From NCBI GenBank assembly GCA_002293065.1, contig DBCN01000123.1, forward strand, positions 1 through 8,464: a DNA stretch of 8,464 nucleotides, in the 5' to 3' direction. Every line of letters starts with the position of its first letter. Position 1 is the stretch's first letter. Source of the stretch: Opitutia bacterium UBA957 (lineage in GTDB: Bacteria; Verrucomicrobiota; Verrucomicrobiia; Opitutales; UBA953). A program made the translations under genes and the position numbers. The notes beneath the pieces are model-generated. The model did not search any database. It saw only the letters and a list, made by a program, of their open reading frames with translations, and was not told where the DNA came from. Below are positions 1-6,874 of this stretch, one piece after another.

Positions 1-88
1 ACCGCCAACCCCTAACCGCTTCCTCCTCCTGTATCCTTGCCTGCCTCTTGTCCCCGTGTCACCTTGTCCACCAGTCCCCTAAACACCC

Positions 89-385
89 ATGGTCTTCCAC
101 TACGGCACATTTGTTTTCAAACAGGGCGTCAGCCCGGCGACCATCGATCATTGTTTCGCGGAGATGCGCGGCATGGTCGGCAAGATTCCGGGCCTTCTCA
201 CGATGCAGCATGGCGTGTATCAGAGCGATGAAGGCCTGAACGACGGCTTCACGCATGGTTTCGTCATGACCTTTGACTCGCCCCAGAGCCGCGACGCCTA
301 CCTCCCGCACCCCGAGCATGAGCGCGTGAAGCTGGTCGTCGTCCCGAACCTCGAACGCGTCATGGTGTTCGACTTCACGGTCTGA
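89..385 (+). CDS. Dabb family (stress-responsive alpha/beta-barrel) small protein
   Basis: This 98-residue protein matches the Dabb fold along its whole length. It has the N-terminal MVFHYGTFVFKQGVSP strand, an IPGLL turn near residue 34, the hallmark GFTHGFVMTF around residues 53-62, the YLPHPEH segment around 71-77, and a final VMVFDFTV strand. Dabb proteins are small dimeric ferredoxin-like barrels. Many are stress-induced with no known reaction, so no substrate can be assigned. The ATG at 89 gives the usual Dabb N-terminus. No Shine-Dalgarno precedes it; the upstream sequence is pyrimidine-rich. The gene is intact, but its last ~47 bp recur about 6.5 kb downstream, after czcA (see repeats). 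If the DNA between the copies is an insertion, the original neighbour would be the cupin gene now at 6875. The family call is firm; the cellular role is unknown. Confidence 0.9.
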   Translation: MVFHYGTFVFKQGVSPATIDHCFAEMRGMVGKIPGLLTMQHGVYQSDEGLNDGFTHGFVMTFDSPQSRDAYLPHPEHERVKLVVVPNLERVMVFDFTV

Positions 386-391
386 GGGTCT
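339..391 (+). repeat. Direct repeat, left copy, at the 3' end of the Dabb gene
   Basis: Positions 339-391 align without gaps to 6810-6862, with 51 of 53 bases identical. The mismatches are 352 (C here, T in the right copy; synonymous in the Dabb frame) and 388. The first 49 bases, through the stop codon plus two bases, hold only one mismatch. Similarity stops abruptly at 338 on the left and fades after 391 on the right. Inside the repeat is a short inverted pair, TCGAAC (351-356) and GTTCGA (367-372), around a 10-nt spacer, which resembles the arms of a tyrosine-recombinase core site. This copy completes the intact Dabb gene. An attL-like junction is an inference; the repeat itself is directly visible. 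Confidence 0.9.
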
Positions 392-451
392 GATCAGCAT
401 GGGAATAGGGGAGTGTGTGTCCTTGGCGGGCCTTAAGCGTGCTCGGCTCGC

Positions 452-480
452 TTGACATCTCTGACAAGGCTCGAAATCTG
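452..480 (+). promoter_or_regulatory. Possible promoter with a consensus -35 (TTGACA)
   Basis: A perfect TTGACA lies at 452-457. Seventeen bases later is AATCTG (475-480), which is a poor -10 match. If this pair is used, transcription would begin close to the GTG at 487, giving a nearly leaderless message for the small secreted-protein gene and the czc operon behind it. A promoter is needed somewhere between the left repeat and the first cassette gene, and this is the best candidate I see. The weak -10 keeps confidence low. Confidence 0.22.
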
Positions 481-486
481 AATCCA

Positions 487-855
487 GTGTTCTTCGCTCC
501 CACCAGATTCTTCGCCTGTCTGGCTTTTTTGCTTTTGGCCTCGGTGAGCGTTTTGGCACACGAACATTGCCCCTGTGAAGATGCAGCATCTGCTTGCGAG
601 CATGCGGGTCAGGCCTGCGCTGAACCTGATGACTGCTCGGACTGCCTGGTGCCTGATCTTGGAGTTGCGCTCGTCGAGGCTCCGTTAGTCTCCCTCCTGC
701 CTGTTAAAGGTGTGGCTTGTCTCGTCCGTGTATCCGAGCCGCTTGCCTTTGTTGGCCGTTTGGTTGCCGTGCCCGACCCGTTATCTTTTAGTATAGCCTT
801 ATCCGCCTATCGTCCGCCTGCCTTGAGGGCTGGGACGATGTCACTGCGGCTCTGA
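487..855 (+). CDS. Small secreted Cys/His/acidic protein leading the czc operon (CzcI-like by position)
   Basis: The predicted product is 122 residues. It opens with a clear signal peptide: Arg at 7, a hydrophobic run at about 8-22, and a likely cut after VLA at residue 24. The mature N-terminus is a compact metal-binding-looking stretch, HEHCPCED, followed by more Cys, His and acidic residues (Cys 28, 30, 37, 44, 50 and 53; His 25, 27 and 39). The rest is hydrophobic, has one further Cys (78), and ends with a YRPPALR segment. Small secreted proteins with clustered His/Cys and a C-terminal RPP-type tail often precede RND metal-efflux operons; CzcI is the best known. I do not recognise a specific family. 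The frame is open back to a GTG at 415 (146 residues), and a GTG at 439 is also in frame. I chose GTG 487 because it places the signal peptide at the N-terminus. An AGGGGAG at 407-413 lies too close to 415 to be a normal ribosome site for it. The likely role is periplasmic metal binding or sensing for the pump; this is inferred. Confidence 0.65.
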   Translation: MFFAPTRFFACLAFLLLASVSVLAHEHCPCEDAASACEHAGQACAEPDDCSDCLVPDLGVALVEAPLVSLLPVKGVACLVRVSEPLAFVGRLVAVPDPLSFSIALSAYRPPALRAGTMSLRL

Positions 856-979
856 GCGGTTGGTAGTTGGCGGCCAGGCCGCCCGACCTCCTTGCATCCG
901 CGACGGGTGCAGGTGGGGCGTACTCACTCTCGTCGTCCAAGGGGGCACCCTGGGCTACCGCCCATATGCATTTATATCC
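856..979 (+). promoter_or_regulatory. Untranslated leader before czcC with tandem hairpins
   Basis: This 124-nt gap separates the small secreted-protein gene from the preferred czcC start. It contains a GGCGGCC/GGCCGCC inverted repeat (869-883, one unpaired base in the centre). It also has a second stem of about 9 bp at 891-899/905-913 with a 5-nt loop and two G-T pairs. The right arm of the second stem (GGGTGC, 905-910) can instead pair perfectly with GCACCC at 945-950, so two mutually exclusive folds exist. Neither stem is followed by a T-run, so a standard terminator is unlikely. An attenuator or mRNA-processing role is possible but unproven. The reading frame of czcC is also open back to 860, so part of this stretch could be translated if a far-upstream start were used. 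Confidence 0.35.
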
Positions 980-2320
980 ATGACCCATTCCAGCATTCTT
1001 TTCTTATCGGTAATCCTACCTTTGGCCGGCCATATGGCCGCCAGCGACCAGACAGGCATCGTGCCGCCCAGCTCCTCCGATAGCGCCCCCCTTAGCCCCT
1101 TGGAAGCGCGCGCTCCGGCGGTGCTCACCTTAGGTGATGCCCTCGACCGGACTGCCGCATTGAATCCCGAATTACTTGCCCTTGGTCTTGGCAATCAGGC
1201 TGCCGATGGTCGCGTGGCGCAGGCCGGCATGGGCCCTAATCCCAACTTGTCGCTATCGGTCGAGAATTTTGGCGGTACCAAACTGGCTCGCGGAACTGAG
1301 GTGATGGAGGTCACGGTGCAGGCGAGCCAGCTTATCGAGCGTGGTGATAAGTCCAGTCGCCGCGTCGCACTCGCAGAGTCTGAACGTGATGTCGCAGCTG
1401 CCTCGTTAGTCCTGCGTAGGTCCGATATCCTCACCGCCTCCGCTAATGCCTTCGCCAAAGCCATGGTTGAAAATAGCCGTCTCGCCCTGGCGGGTGAGCA
1501 GCTCAAGCTTGCCCAGGAGACCTTCGCCGCGGCGACTCGTCGCCTGCAGGCCGCGACCGCCTCGCCTTCCGAAGTTGCTCGCGCCCGCGCTTCGCTGGCA
1601 TCCGCCCAGGCTGAGTTGGGGCGTGCGCAATCTGCGGTCTCTTTGGCCCGAGCGACCTTGGCCGCCAGTTGGGGCGGTAACGCCGCAGAAATCGCTGAAA
1701 TCAAAGGGGCGCTCCTTTTGCCGGTGGTGCCGCCTGCACTTGCTCGATTCGAGGCTGCCCTGACCGTATCGGGCAGTCCGCGCTTGGGTTTGGTCTCTTC
1801 GCTGGTCGCCGGCCAGCGTGCTGCGCTTGAGCTCGAGTCTGCCCGCGGCGTCGCTGATGTCACCCTGGGTGCGGGCGTTCGTCGTCTCAATGAAGGCGCC
1901 GCCACCGCCTTCGTTTTAGGTGCGTCAATCCCGCTGACTTTCCGCGATGATAATTCTGGTAACATCCGCGCGGCCCGTGCGATGGTCCGAGCGTCCGAGC
2001 AATCGCTGCGGGCAGCGGAGTTGGAACAGCGCACGGCCCTCGCACATGCTCACGCCGAGCTCCTCGCTGCCCATGCCCAGGCGACGACCCTTCGCCGTGA
2101 GGCTGTGCCTGCAGCCGAAGAGGCCTGTGCCTCCGTGCAGACCGCCTACAGTGCCGGGTCGCTTGCCCTCATGGAAGTGCTTGATGCCCGTCGGGCTCTG
2201 ATCGCCCTGCGCCGCGACTTGCTGGACGCCGAACTTGCCTACGCGCTCGCCCTTGTCCGGGCCGAGGCCCTCGCGGGCGCATCTTTCGCTCAGACTAAGG
2301 CGCTCTTTGACCGCCCCTAA
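980..2320 (+). CDS. czcC: CzcC-type outer-membrane channel of the heavy-metal RND efflux system (TolC superfamily)
   Basis: This is the trimeric outer-membrane exit duct of the efflux complex, which docks to the CzcB adaptor in the periplasm. The 446-residue product starts with a signal peptide (hydrophobic run at about residues 5-17, probable cut after HMAA) and has no lipobox Cys, so it is not a lipoprotein. Typical CzcC/CusC features follow in order: LTLGDALDRTAALNPEL, AGMGPNPNLSLSVENFGG, SQLIERGDK (residues 116-124), two long Ala/Gln/Glu-rich helical hairpin regions, and a mid-protein repeat GAGVRRLNE...ASIPLTFRDDNSGNI that opens the second OEP half. Length fits the family. The frame is open to 860, but ATG 980 is preferred because the signal peptide begins there. 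No Shine-Dalgarno is visible; AT-rich sequence precedes the start. The gap to czcB is 35 nt, so the two are surely co-transcribed. Confidence 0.92.
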   Translation: MTHSSILFLSVILPLAGHMAASDQTGIVPPSSSDSAPLSPLEARAPAVLTLGDALDRTAALNPELLALGLGNQAADGRVAQAGMGPNPNLSLSVENFGGTKLARGTEVMEVTVQASQLIERGDKSSRRVALAESERDVAAASLVLRRSDILTASANAFAKAMVENSRLALAGEQLKLAQETFAAATRRLQAATASPSEVARARASLASAQAELGRAQSAVSLARATLAASWGGNAAEIAEIKGALLLPVVPPALARFEAALTVSGSPRLGLVSSLVAGQRAALELESARGVADVTLGAGVRRLNEGAATAFVLGASIPLTFRDDNSGNIRAARAMVRASEQSLRAAELEQRTALAHAHAELLAAHAQATTLRREAVPAAEEACASVQTAYSAGSLALMEVLDARRALIALRRDLLDAELAYALALVRAEALAGASFAQTKALFDRP

Positions 2321-2355
2321 TCATTCCCTGCGATTCCTTCCTTTATCTTAAAATT

Positions 2356-3624
2356 ATGAATTATAAAAAAATCATCCTCCCCACGCTCTTTCTCTTGGCG
2401 GGCCTGGCCGCGGCGGCCTGGCTCTTGCAAGGTCCGCATGCCCACCACGACCATGACCACGGTGCCCACGGACACGAAGCCGAGGAAGTAGCGGAGGCCA
2501 AGGGTCCGCACCGTGGCCGGTTGCTCACCGATGGCGACTTCACGCTCGAGCTCGCGATCTTCGAAGCCGGCGTCCCCCCTGAGTTCCGCGCTTGGTTCAC
2601 CAAGGCTGGCAAACCCGTGGCGCCCGCCGACGTAAAGTTATCCGTCACCCTGATCCGTCCGGGCAAGGTCGAGGATCGCTTCACCTTTGCGTCCGAGGGC
2701 GATTTCGCCCGCGGCGACCACGAGGTCGTCGAGCCCCATTCCTTCGACTACGTCATTGTCGCGGACCATGCCGGTACCGTGCATAAGTGGTCGTTCGCTG
2801 CGCCTGAGATGCAGACGGTAATCACCGCTGCGGCCGCCGCCAAGGCCGGCGTAAAGGTGGAGAAGGCCGCGGCTGCTGAGCTGGACGAGACCCTTGAGGT
2901 CTATGGGCGGGTTAGCCTCGACCTGGACGGTGTGCGCCGTGCCACCGCACGTTTTGCGGGCGTCGTCGTGGAGGCCCGAAAGTCTCTCGGCGATAAAGTC
3001 GCCGCCGGTGAGGTCGTGGCCCGCATCGAGAATACCCAGACGCTCGTTTCCGTTGATGTTAAGGCGCCCGGAGATGGCGTGGTCATCGCGCGCACCGCTG
3101 CCGCTGGCGAGGTGGTCGCCGAGGGTGCGGCACTCTACACGATTGCTGGCCTCGATAAGGTCTGGGTCGAGCTGGAGATTCCGTCTAAAGATATCGCCCG
3201 CGTGAAGGCTGGACAGGCTGTCGTGCTGCAGGCCGATCACGGTGGCGAGGCTACCAAGGGCGTCATCGCTTCCGTTTCGCCTCTGGTCTCCGCCGAGAAC
3301 CAGACGGCCGTGGCCCGCGTGGTCGTCCTTAACCCCGACGGTCGTTGGCGGCCCGGTGGCTTTGTTAAAGGGGCGGTCACGCTCAGCTCCGCCCGCGCCC
3401 CCGTCACGGTGAAGGCTTCGGCCCTCCAGACGCTGTTCAGCTTCGACGTCGTGTTCTCCCAGCATGGCGATGTTTACCAAGCCCGCCCGCTCGAGCTTGG
3501 CCGCCGGACTGGCGATCGCGTGGAAGTGCTCAAAGGACTTGCCGCGGGCGAGACCTATGTCTCCGAGGGCAGTTTCCTGATTAAGGCCGACATCGGCAAA
3601 ACGGGTGCTTCCCATGACCACTGA
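2356..3624 (+). CDS. czcB: CzcB-type periplasmic adaptor (membrane fusion protein) with His-rich N-terminus
   Basis: This protein links the CzcA pump to the CzcC channel and may hand metal ions to the pump. It has 422 residues. An N-terminal membrane anchor or uncleaved signal spans about residues 5-24. A His/Asp stretch, HAHHDHDHGAHGH, follows at 28-40. Next comes the CzcB-specific domain beginning GPHRGRLLTDGDFTLELAIFE (50 onward). The barrel-sandwich (lipoyl-like) domain runs from about 182 (VYGRV) to 265 and includes KAPGDGVVIART. The beta-barrel begins at VWVELEIPSKDIARVKAGQ, and a membrane-proximal domain leads to a C-terminal SHDH. His-rich tails are common in Zn/Co/Cd adaptors and are thought to bind metal. 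The start lacks a Shine-Dalgarno; the preceding bases are A/T-rich. The 3' end overlaps czcA by 11 nt, implying translational coupling. A long open frame on the opposite strand (2638-3699) is judged a composition shadow. Confidence 0.95.
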   Translation: MNYKKIILPTLFLLAGLAAAAWLLQGPHAHHDHDHGAHGHEAEEVAEAKGPHRGRLLTDGDFTLELAIFEAGVPPEFRAWFTKAGKPVAPADVKLSVTLIRPGKVEDRFTFASEGDFARGDHEVVEPHSFDYVIVADHAGTVHKWSFAAPEMQTVITAAAAAKAGVKVEKAAAAELDETLEVYGRVSLDLDGVRRATARFAGVVVEARKSLGDKVAAGEVVARIENTQTLVSVDVKAPGDGVVIARTAAAGEVVAEGAALYTIAGLDKVWVELEIPSKDIARVKAGQAVVLQADHGGEATKGVIASVSPLVSAENQTAVARVVVLNPDGRWRPGGFVKGAVTLSSARAPVTVKASALQTLFSFDVVFSQHGDVYQARPLELGRRTGDRVEVLKGLAAGETYVSEGSFLIKADIGKTGASHDH

Positions 3625-6600
3625 ACCCTTGTCTTGGCTGGAGCGAGTCTTGCAGGGCTCGATTCGCCACCGGTGGCTCGTCATGCTGGCCGTGCTCATG
3701 CTGGCGTTGGTGGGCGTTTATCATGCCCGCAACCTTCCGATTGATGCGGTCCCGGATATCACTAATGTCCAGGTGCAGGTCAATACCGAGGCCCCGGGTT
3801 ACACGCCGCTTGAGGTCGAACAGCGGATCACCTTCCCGGTGGAGACGGCCATGGCTGGCCTACCTAAACTCAGCGGCACGCGCTCGATTTCCCGCTATGG
3901 GCTCTCGCAGGTCACGGTCGTCTTCGAGGATGGGACGGACATCTACTTTGCGCGGCAGCTCGTCAACGAGCGCATCCAGCAAGTCCGTTCGCAACTCCCC
4001 GCGAGCTTGCAGCCGGCGATGGGGCCGATTGCGACGGGTCTCGGCGAGATCTTCATGTACACGGTCGAGGCCAAGCCGGGGATGCGGCGTCCCGACGGCA
4101 AGGCATGGACCCCGACGGACTTGCGCGAGCTCCAGGATTGGGTGGTTCGCCCGCAGCTGCGCAACCTTCGGGGCGTGACGGAGGTGAATACCATCGGAGG
4201 ATTTGAGAAGCAATTCCACGTCACGCCCTCGCCGGACAAACTCCGTGCGTACGGGGTCACTCTGCCGGACATCATGGGCGCGCTCGCGCGGAACAACGAG
4301 AACGTCGGGGCCGGTTATATTGAGCGAAACGGGGAGCAATACTTGATCCGCATACCTGGTCAGCTCGGAGGCATCGTTGATATTGGTCAGGTGGTCGTCG
4401 CCGAGCGCGGTGGTGTGCCCCTGCGTCTGAAGGAAATCGCCGAAGTCGGCCTAGGCCGCGAACTTCGTAATGGCGCCGCCACGGAGAACGGCCAAGAGGT
4501 CGTCCTTGGCACCGTCTTCATGCTCGTCGGCGAGAATTCCCGTGAGGTCTCGACCCGCGTGGCGGATCGCCTTGTGAAGGTGAATGAAAGCTTGCCCGCT
4601 GGGGTGGTCGCTCAGCCTGTTTATAATCGGTCCAGTCTGGTCGATAGCACCATTCGTACCGTCAAGGCCAACCTCATCGAAGGGGCGCTGCTGGTTATCT
4701 TCACGCTCTTCATCTTGCTGGGCAACCTGCGGGCGGCCCTGATCACCGCGGCCGTCATCCCGCTTTCGATGCTTTTCACCGTGACCGGCATGGCTACCAA
4801 TAAGGTCTCCGGTAACCTCATGAGCCTGGGCGCGCTGGACTTCGGCCTGATCGTCGATGGAGCCGTCATCATCATCGAGAACTGCCTCCGGCGATTCGCA
4901 CGGGAGCAGGGAAGGTTGGGCCGCCTACTCACTCAGCCCGAGCGGTTGGCCCTGGCTTTCGAGGCTACCCGGGAGGTGCGCGGCGCGACCCTGTTCGGGG
5001 AGCTCATCATCGCGGTCGTCTATATACCCATCTTTGCGTTGACCGGGGTCGAGGGGAAGATGTTCCACCCGATGGCCTTCACGGTCGTGGCCGCGCTGCT
5101 CGGCGCCATGATTCTCTCCGTGACGTTCGTCCCGGCGGCGGTGGCAATCTTCATCACCGGTAAGGTTTCCGAACACGAGAACATCGCCGTGCGCGGGGCC
5201 AAAGCCGCCTACCTCCCGATTTTGCGTGTTTTAATGAAGGCTCGGCTCACCGTCGTTGCCGCCAGCGTGGCGGTCCTCGCGGTGGCGCTGGCGGCGGCGA
5301 CCCGGCTCGGCAGCGAGTTCATGCCGAGCTTGGATGAAGGTGATATCGCCCTGCACGCCTTGCGGATTCCCGGGACTAGCCTCACGCAGGCTATTGCGAT
5401 GCAGTCGGTCCTAGAGGCACGGCTCAAGGCCTTCCCCGAGGTCGATAAGGTCGTCGGCAAGATTGGCACCGCTGAGATCGCCACCGATCCGATGCCTCCC
5501 AGCGTCGCGGATACCTATGTGATGCTGAAGCCGCGGTCACAGTGGCCGGATCCTCGTAAGCCGAAGGCCCAGCTCGTGAGCGAGCTCGAGGTCGCCGCCA
5601 AGTCCATCCCGGGGAATAATTATGAGTTCACCCAACCGATTCAGATGCGTTTCAACGAGCTCATCTCCGGCGTGCGGACGGACGTAGCCGTCAAAGTCTA
5701 TGGCGACGACCTCGATGTCATGCTCGCCTCGGCTCAGCGGATTGAAGCAATCCTTGCGGCGATTCCGGGCGCGGCGGACGTCAAGGTGGAGCAAGTCACG
5801 GGCCTGCCGCTACTCACGTTCCAGCTCAACCGGGAGGCGCTCGCTCGTTATGGCCTGTCGGCCGAAGAGGCCCAGAAGGTCGTCGCCACCGCCTTAGGTG
5901 GAACCGTGGCCGGTGAGGTCTTCGAGGGAGACCGTCGTTTTAGCATCGTCGTGCGTCTGCCCGAGTCGATTCGCTCGGACGTCGAGGGGCTAGGTAACCT
6001 GCCGGTGCCGCTGCCGGCCCGCGGAGCAGGTTCCGTGCGTGCCTTCATCCCATTGCGGGAAGTCGCCTCGATCTCGCTGGCTCAGGGCCCTAACCAGATC
6101 AGCCGGGAAAACGGCAAGCGCCGTGTCGTCGTGACGGCCAATGTGCGCGGCCGCGACCTCGGTTCATTCGTGACGGAGGCCCAACGCCGCGTGCAGGAGG
6201 CAGCGGTGGCTCCGGCGGGCTACTGGGTGGAATATGGGGGTACCTTTGAGCAACTCATCTCGGCGAGCAACCGGCTCAAACAGGTCGTCCCGGTCGCCCT
6301 GCTCCTCGTGTTCGGCTTGCTCTATGCGAGCTTCCGCAGCGTGAAGGATGCGCTCCTCGTTTTTAGCGGGGTGCCACTCGCGCTCACGGGCGGGGTCGCG
6401 GCGCTGCTTTTGCGTGATATCCCTTTCTCCATCAGCGCAGGGGTGGGCTTCATCGCGCTCTCGGGTGTCGCCGTGCTCAATGGACTGGTCATCGTCAGTT
6501 TTATTCGGGCACTACGCGCCGAAGGACGTCCGCTGGAGCTAGCGATTGAGGAGGGGTGCCTCACGCGCTTACGCCCCGTGCTCATGACTGCGCTGGTCGC

Positions 6601-6790
6601 AGGCCTCGGTTTCATCCCGATGGCCTTGGCGACGGGCGCCGGCTCGGAAGTCCAGCGTCCGCTCGCGACCGTAGTCATCGGCGGCCTCATCAGCTCCACT
6701 TTCCTGACGCTGCTCACCCTTCCGGTGCTGTACCGCATGGTGCACGGCAAGGTAGATGCGCCGGAGGAAGTCGCCAACGCGGTGGCTTGA
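3614..6790 (+). CDS. czcA: CzcA-type heavy-metal efflux RND pump (divalent cation/proton antiporter)
   Basis: This is the proton-driven inner-membrane pump of the tripartite complex, 1058 residues, full length for HME-RND proteins. It opens with a first membrane helix (about 20-38) and the hallmark LPIDAVPDITNVQVQVNT (41-58). The large periplasmic domains follow, for example GTRSISRYGLSQVTVVFEDG. The proton-relay helix reads DFGLIVDGAVIIIEN, with Asp409, Asp415 and Glu422. These share the spacing of the Asp402/Asp408/Glu415 triad I recall for Cupriavidus CzcA. That signature belongs to the Zn/Co/Cd-type pumps. Copper/silver pumps such as CusA carry a different motif here, so divalent export is the better call. 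The second half repeats the fold, with FMPSLDEGDIALHALRIPGTS and a C-terminal helix bundle containing GVAVLNGLVIVSFI. ATG 3614 is preferred over the in-frame GTG at 3605. It overlaps the czcB stop by 11 nt with no strong ribosome site, so coupling to czcB translation is likely. Confidence 0.96.
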   Translation: MTTEPLSWLERVLQGSIRHRWLVMLAVLMLALVGVYHARNLPIDAVPDITNVQVQVNTEAPGYTPLEVEQRITFPVETAMAGLPKLSGTRSISRYGLSQVTVVFEDGTDIYFARQLVNERIQQVRSQLPASLQPAMGPIATGLGEIFMYTVEAKPGMRRPDGKAWTPTDLRELQDWVVRPQLRNLRGVTEVNTIGGFEKQFHVTPSPDKLRAYGVTLPDIMGALARNNENVGAGYIERNGEQYLIRIPGQLGGIVDIGQVVVAERGGVPLRLKEIAEVGLGRELRNGAATENGQEVVLGTVFMLVGENSREVSTRVADRLVKVNESLPAGVVAQPVYNRSSLVDSTIRTVKANLIEGALLVIFTLFILLGNLRAALITAAVIPLSMLFTVTGMATNKVSGNLMSLGALDFGLIVDGAVIIIENCLRRFAREQGRLGRLLTQPERLALAFEATREVRGATLFGELIIAVVYIPIFALTGVEGKMFHPMAFTVVAALLGAMILSVTFVPAAVAIFITGKVSEHENIAVRGAKAAYLPILRVLMKARLTVVAASVAVLAVALAAATRLGSEFMPSLDEGDIALHALRIPGTSLTQAIAMQSVLEARLKAFPEVDKVVGKIGTAEIATDPMPPSVADTYVMLKPRSQWPDPRKPKAQLVSELEVAAKSIPGNNYEFTQPIQMRFNELISGVRTDVAVKVYGDDLDVMLASAQRIEAILAAIPGAADVKVEQVTGLPLLTFQLNREALARYGLSAEEAQKVVATALGGTVAGEVFEGDRRFSIVVRLPESIRSDVEGLGNLPVPLPARGAGSVRAFIPLREVASISLAQGPNQISRENGKRRVVVTANVRGRDLGSFVTEAQRRVQEAAVAPAGYWVEYGGTFEQLISASNRLKQVVPVALLLVFGLLYASFRSVKDALLVFSGVPLALTGGVAALLLRDIPFSISAGVGFIALSGVAVLNGLVIVSFIRALRAEGRPLELAIEEGCLTRLRPVLMTALVAGLGFIPMALATGAGSEVQRPLATVVIGGLISSTFLTLLTLPVLYRMVHGKVDAPEEVANAVA

Positions 6791-6809
6791 GGGGTAATGC
6801 CATTATGTT

Positions 6810-6862
6810 TCGTCCCGAACCTTGAACGCGTCATGGTGTTCGACTTCACGGTCTGAGGTTCT
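6810..6862 (+). repeat. Direct repeat, right copy: orphan 3' end of a Dabb gene
   Basis: Twenty bases after the czcA stop, the sequence again encodes the Dabb C-terminus VPNLERVMVFDFTV followed by TGA, in the frame starting at 6812. No upstream part of the gene is present and no start codon serves it, so it is a non-coding remnant. It matches 339-391 at 51 of 53 positions. The one coding change (6823 T for 352 C) leaves Leu unchanged. The inner inverted pair is kept with one G-T pair, TTGAAC/GTTCGA. After 6862 the sequence is unlike that after the left copy and leads directly into the cupin gene. This is the attR-like side of the proposed insertion, or the product of an unequal exchange. Confidence 0.88.
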
Positions 6863-6874
6863 TAGTGGTCGTGC

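Larger units (their letters stand above)
339..6862. other. Putative inserted metal-resistance islet bounded by direct repeats
   Basis: The two copies of the Dabb gene 3' end enclose the small secreted-protein gene and czcCBA, and nothing else recognisable. The layout mimics site-specific insertion into the 3' end of a gene, where the incoming copy leaves the target gene whole and a truncated duplicate remains at the far end. No integrase, transposase or mobilisation gene is inside, so the element would be a non-autonomous or decayed islet, or the product of recombination between Dabb alleles from different strains. The small secreted-protein gene and czcC look by eye richer in T-ending codons than the downstream genes, but I did not measure this. 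Confidence 0.5.

Noticed and set aside
9..82. CCCCTAA occurring at 9-15 and 76-82 upstream of the Dabb gene
   Set aside because: A 7-base match in pyrimidine-rich DNA is expected by chance, and the same string occurs at the czcC stop codon.
59..589. Minus-strand open frame of 176 codons across the Dabb gene and the next gene's start
   Set aside because: It is antisense to two better-supported genes, and its translation is rich in Arg/His/Asp with no domain.
860..979. N-terminal extension of CzcC upstream of ATG 980
   Set aside because: The frame is open, but the signal peptide begins at 980, and the extension would bury it about 40 residues inside and cover the hairpin region.
1195..2034. 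Minus-strand open frame of 279 codons opposite czcC
   Set aside because: The translation is a low-complexity Ala/Arg/Ser mix that mirrors the codons of czcC; no start signal or domain supports it.
2638..3699. Long open frame on the minus strand (353 codons) opposite czcB
   Set aside because: It lies wholly antisense to a well-supported adaptor gene and the czcA start, its product shows no recognisable domain, and GC-rich coding DNA often leaves the opposite strand open.
3614..6790. Copper/silver (CusA-type) pump as the identity of the RND protein
   Set aside because: The central helix carries DFGLIVDGAVIIIEN, which belongs to the divalent Zn/Co/Cd class; CusA pumps have a different sequence there and methionine-rich neighbours, which I do not see.
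6791..6874. Rho-independent terminator after czcA
   Set aside because: No stem followed by a T-run is present; the only structure is the weak inverted pair inside the repeat copy.
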